Below are positions 6,836 to 9,470 of a DNA stretch of 9,470 bases, piece after piece (position 1 is the first letter of the stretch; each line of letters begins with the position of its first letter). Position numbers and translations under genes: made by a program. The notes under the pieces were generated by a model, which saw nothing but the letters and a program-made list of their open reading frames with translations, was not told where the DNA came from and did not search any database. This stretch comes from Caryophanales bacterium (GTDB lineage Bacteria; Bacillota_I; Bacilli_A; RFN20; JAISJY01), in NCBI GenBank assembly GCA_031261365.1, contig JAISJY010000185.1, positions 1-9,470 on the forward strand. The letters run 5' to 3'.

Positions 6836-8230
6836 ATGGGAATTATAATCGGCAGAGAACATGAAAAGGCAGAATTAAAAAGATACTATGAAGCCAACAG
6901 TCCACAACTAATAGCTATATATGGCAGAAGAAGAGTTGGTAAAACTTATTTTATAAATAATTTCTTTAATTTCAATTTTTTCTTTACTTGTACTGGAGCT
7001 CGCAAAGAAAGAAAAAACATTCAAATAAAGCACTTTTTGCAACAATTGGATAGTAAAGAAAATTGTTCAAGTTGGTCGGAAGCCTTTTGGTTATTAAGAG
7101 AAAAAATAAAAAACAGTTCAACAAGCGAAAGAAAAGTCATTTTCATAGATGAAATATCTTGGTTTGACACTCCTAAATCTGGTTTTATTCAAGCTTTTGA
7201 ATATTTTTGGAATAGTTTTTGTAGCAATAGAGAAGATATTTTGTTTATTATATGTGGCTCTTCAACCTCGTGGATTATCAATAAAATATTCAAAAATGTA
7301 GGTGGTTTATATAATAGAGTAACTGGAAGATTAGCTTTTGAACCCTTTACTTTATATGAGTGTAATAAATATTTTGAGTATAGAAATGTTAATTTTACTA
7401 AATTAGAAGTATTGCAAGCCTATATGATTTTCGGTGGTATTCCTTATTACTTAAATTATTTCAATCACTTATTTTCTTTTACTCAAAATATTGATAGACT
7501 TTTATTCAAAAATAATTCTCCTTTAAAAGCTGAATACCAAGAATTATTTTGTTCACTTTTTGAAAATGACGAAAGATACCGCCAAATTATAGACATATTA
7601 TCCAACAAAATATATGGATTAACTAGAAAAGAAATTGCTAATCTTTTAAAACATTCAGAAGGTGGTAATTTAACAGTTATGCTTCAAAACTTAGAAGCGT
7701 CTGGCATTATTCGCCAATATTCTAATTTCCCAAATCGTCAAAAAGATGCTATATATCAACTAATTGATAATTTTTGTTTTTTCTATAATAAAGTTATTAA
7801 AAATAATGATATAAACGATGAAAACTTTTGGTCTAATTATATAGATACTGGTAAATATTACAATTGGAGAGGTTATGCCTTTGAGATAGTATGCTTAATT
7901 CACACTAAACAAATAAAACTTAAATTAGGTATTTCAGGCATTTATACAACTGTATATTCGTGGAGAAATCAAAATTGTCAAATAGATTTAGTGTTCAAAA
8001 GAGCCGACAAAGTTTTTAATATTTGTGAAATTAAATATACTAATGAGCCTTATACAATAAACCAAGAAGATTTTGAAAATATCCATAATAAAATTAGAGA
8101 GTTTAGAACTGCTACTAAAACTTATTCAGCAATTTTAACAACTTTAGTTAGCATTTACCCATTAAATAGAAATAAATATTCAAATGTTATTGAAAGAGAA
8201 ATAACTTTAGAAGATTTAATGAGTTTTTAA
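6836..8230 (+). CDS. AAA+ ATPase with C-terminal DUF234 nuclease-like domain (archaeal-type ATPase family)
   Basis: A 464-residue cytoplasmic protein of the ATPase_2 plus DUF234 family, widespread in archaea and low-GC bacteria, usually in several copies and without an established role. Walker A is GRRRVGKT (30-37), Walker B VIFIDE (101-106), and a sensor-1-like strand FIICGSSTSW follows (137-146). YNRVTGRLAFEPFTLYE (159-175) is the usual segment after the ATPase core. A winged-helix-like part spans about 245-300. The C-terminal domain carries a PD-(D/E)xK-type set: Glu350, Asp384 (QIDLVFKR) and Glu398-x-Lys400 (CEIKY), all present, so nuclease activity is plausible. It has its own promoter and ribosome site and diverges from the serine recombinase pair across a 103-base gap holding two palindromes. 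This suggests mobile-element cargo or a defence or maintenance function; that is inference. Family call is firm; biochemical role is not. No terminator is seen after the stop. Confidence 0.9.
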   Translation: MGIIIGREHEKAELKRYYEANSPQLIAIYGRRRVGKTYFINNFFNFNFFFTCTGARKERKNIQIKHFLQQLDSKENCSSWSEAFWLLREKIKNSSTSERKVIFIDEISWFDTPKSGFIQAFEYFWNSFCSNREDILFIICGSSTSWIINKIFKNVGGLYNRVTGRLAFEPFTLYECNKYFEYRNVNFTKLEVLQAYMIFGGIPYYLNYFNHLFSFTQNIDRLLFKNNSPLKAEYQELFCSLFENDERYRQIIDILSNKIYGLTRKEIANLLKHSEGGNLTVMLQNLEASGIIRQYSNFPNRQKDAIYQLIDNFCFFYNKVIKNNDINDENFWSNYIDTGKYYNWRGYAFEIVCLIHTKQIKLKLGISGIYTTVYSWRNQNCQIDLVFKRADKVFNICEIKYTNEPYTINQEDFENIHNKIREFRTATKTYSAILTTLVSIYPLNRNKYSNVIEREITLEDLMSF

Positions 8231-8437
8231 ATTAACATGTATAAATAAATGCCAAACAAAAAGATGCCATTTAAACATAAAGACCGAATAAAATAATATT
8301 TGTATATAATTGCATAAATAGGAAAAAATGAACAACAATTCAGTTAAATTAGAAAGCAATAGATAAATTAAAAATATCTACTTACAATAGGAAGCAAACT
8401 TTCTATAAAACACCTAATCAATAAAAGTAAATATTGT
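8231..8437. other. Gene-free AT-rich gap between convergent genes
   Basis: 207 bases between the ATPase stop and the GH16 stop. I find no convincing hairpin terminator, promoter, RNA gene or repeat. A 15-codon reading frame at 8249-8296 is discussed among the rejected items. Confidence 0.6.
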
Positions 8438-9412
8438 TTATTTCTTTTTATAAACTCTCACATAATCAACTACAAAATCATAAGACTTATCTTTATTATT
8501 CTTATTAGGATTTCCACTCCAAAAAGCAGAGCCATCTAAGTTTAAACCCTCATTTATCTTAACATTGCCGGCAACATTTTCATTAGTTCCCGCTACTTCC
8601 ACAGATAAAATAAGATACTCAGCCACTTGAGGAACATTTAAAATATGCTCCTTACCATCAGCATCACGATAAATAAAATTAGTTCGCCAAGTCTCATAAC
8701 CATCAATATAAAATATCATTTCATTTTCATTCCATTCCAATCCATATCTATGAAAAGTTGAATACATATCTTCAACATAGTAGGTAGGTGAAGAACTACT
8801 CTTTAAATTATCAGTAAAGCTGTCTGCATGTAAAACATGAGTCACTTTATTACCAACAAAATCACCCAAATACAAATATGGAGATTCCATTATGTCAACC
8901 TCACAACCATCAGTTGCCGTAAATTGCTCATCATTATCAGAAAAAGAATTATTATTATCTGGCATCATCCAAAAAGCAGACCAAATACCCACCGCCTTTG
9001 GAGCTATTGCTCTTACTTCAAAATAACCATATGTTGTTGAAAACCCTTCATAGTTTTCACTACCAAAATCCCCATACGCTGTTGAAGTTTCAACCCAACC
9101 AGTCCACCAAGCATTATCTTTATATTCAGTTGTTATTATTAAATTACCATCGCTAACTTTAACCGCCTCAGAATGATAATAACCAGCTCTTCGTAAATTA
9201 TTATCATCATCCATATTATTTATTTTCCATTTGGTAGTATCTAAAGTGTCAAACTCATCTGACCAAGATAACTCAAAAGTACTTAAATCAATAGAACTCT
9301 TGTTTGGAATACGCCTCCCTTGCAAAGAGATAAGCGAAAAAGTTAAAACAACCGCAAATAAAACCAATATCTCCACTCCTATAATTATCTTTTGTAATAA
9401 TGTTGCCTTCAT
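8438..9412 (-). CDS. Glycoside hydrolase family 16 enzyme (laminarinase-like beta-glucanase), membrane-anchored
   Basis: Extracellular enzyme that hydrolyses internal beta-1,3 or mixed beta-1,3/1,4 glucan bonds with retention. The 324-residue protein has one N-terminal membrane helix (about 9-31) followed by Arg-Arg; no lipobox or clear signal peptidase site is seen, so it is probably anchored with the enzyme outside. The GH16 domain fills about 46-322: LSWSDEFDTLDTTKWK (48-63), YGYFEVRA (128-135), GIWSAFWMMP (142-151) and the active site EVDIMES (171-177) with nucleophile Glu171, Asp173 and acid/base Glu176. The extra Met gives the ExDxxE (beta-bulge) form found in laminarinases, agarases and carrageenases, as opposed to the ExDxE form of lichenases. 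FYIDGYETWRT (234-244) and VDYVRVYKK (315-323) are late family strands. The ATG at 9412 has a weak AGGGA site about seven bases ahead; no convincing promoter is seen in the last 58 bases. Exact glucan is uncertain. Confidence 0.9.
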   Translation of the reverse strand: MKATLLQKIIIGVEILVLFAVVLTFSLISLQGRRIPNKSSIDLSTFELSWSDEFDTLDTTKWKINNMDDDNNLRRAGYYHSEAVKVSDGNLIITTEYKDNAWWTGWVETSTAYGDFGSENYEGFSTTYGYFEVRAIAPKAVGIWSAFWMMPDNNNSFSDNDEQFTATDGCEVDIMESPYLYLGDFVGNKVTHVLHADSFTDNLKSSSSPTYYVEDMYSTFHRYGLEWNENEMIFYIDGYETWRTNFIYRDADGKEHILNVPQVAEYLILSVEVAGTNENVAGNVKINEGLNLDGSAFWSGNPNKNNKDKSYDFVVDYVRVYKKK

Positions 9413-9470
9413 ATTTTATTCCCTATTTAATTTTATAATATAATCTTAGTAATATGAATATATTTTTAAT

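Noticed and set aside
6647..6862. 71-codon minus-strand frame across the divergent gap
   Set aside because: It spans both palindromes and the ATPase promoter; the repeated KKHTFRRA segment is just the palindrome read in frame.
8249..8296. 15-codon frame MPNKKMPFKHKDRIK, faintly like an IS30-type transposase start
   Set aside because: Too short, low-complexity Lys-rich, and the sequence after it shows no transposase similarity or terminal repeats.
8837..9443. Two plus-strand frames opposite the GH16 gene
   Set aside because: Both are antisense to strongly conserved GH16 sequence and lack ribosome sites.

Overview
The window is visibly AT-rich. It uses the standard code (Trp is TGG in the genes I checked; stops are TAA and TAG), has strong AGGAGG-type ribosome sites on several genes, a lipobox lipoprotein, an Opp/Dpp-type peptide importer and a DUF2156 protein. 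This fits a low-GC Gram-positive bacterium (Bacillota, Bacilli or a mollicute-related lineage with normal UGA). Nothing in the sequence fixes a genus.

Region 1 (1-3444, minus strand) is an oligopeptide ABC importer operon. It starts with a very large oppA-like substrate-binding lipoprotein with a poly-serine tether. An intergenic hairpin follows, then an oppB-like permease that runs off the window edge at base 1. Region 2 (3445-4672, plus strand) holds a DUF2156 protein that appears to be read from a leaderless mRNA, followed by tRNA-His with its own promoter and a classic terminator. The oppA and DUF2156 promoters diverge within 122 bases.

Region 3 (4673-8230) looks accessory. A 503-residue large serine recombinase lies on the minus strand behind a short, translationally overlapping ORF that resembles the C-terminal part of another recombinase. 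Diverging from them on the plus strand is a 464-residue AAA+ ATPase with a C-terminal DUF234-type PD-(D/E)xK nuclease-like domain. The gap between the divergent genes holds two near-identical imperfect palindromes (8-9 bp arms, both with 17-base loops, 73 bases apart), one near each candidate promoter. This set is the part of the window most likely to be a mobile or defence-related module, but its edges and function cannot be established from sequence alone.

Region 4 (8231-9470) has 207 bases of gene-free AT-rich DNA, then a membrane-anchored GH16 family beta-glucanase (laminarinase-like) on the minus strand. With the peptide importer it suggests a host feeding on external polymers, though the two are not in one operon.
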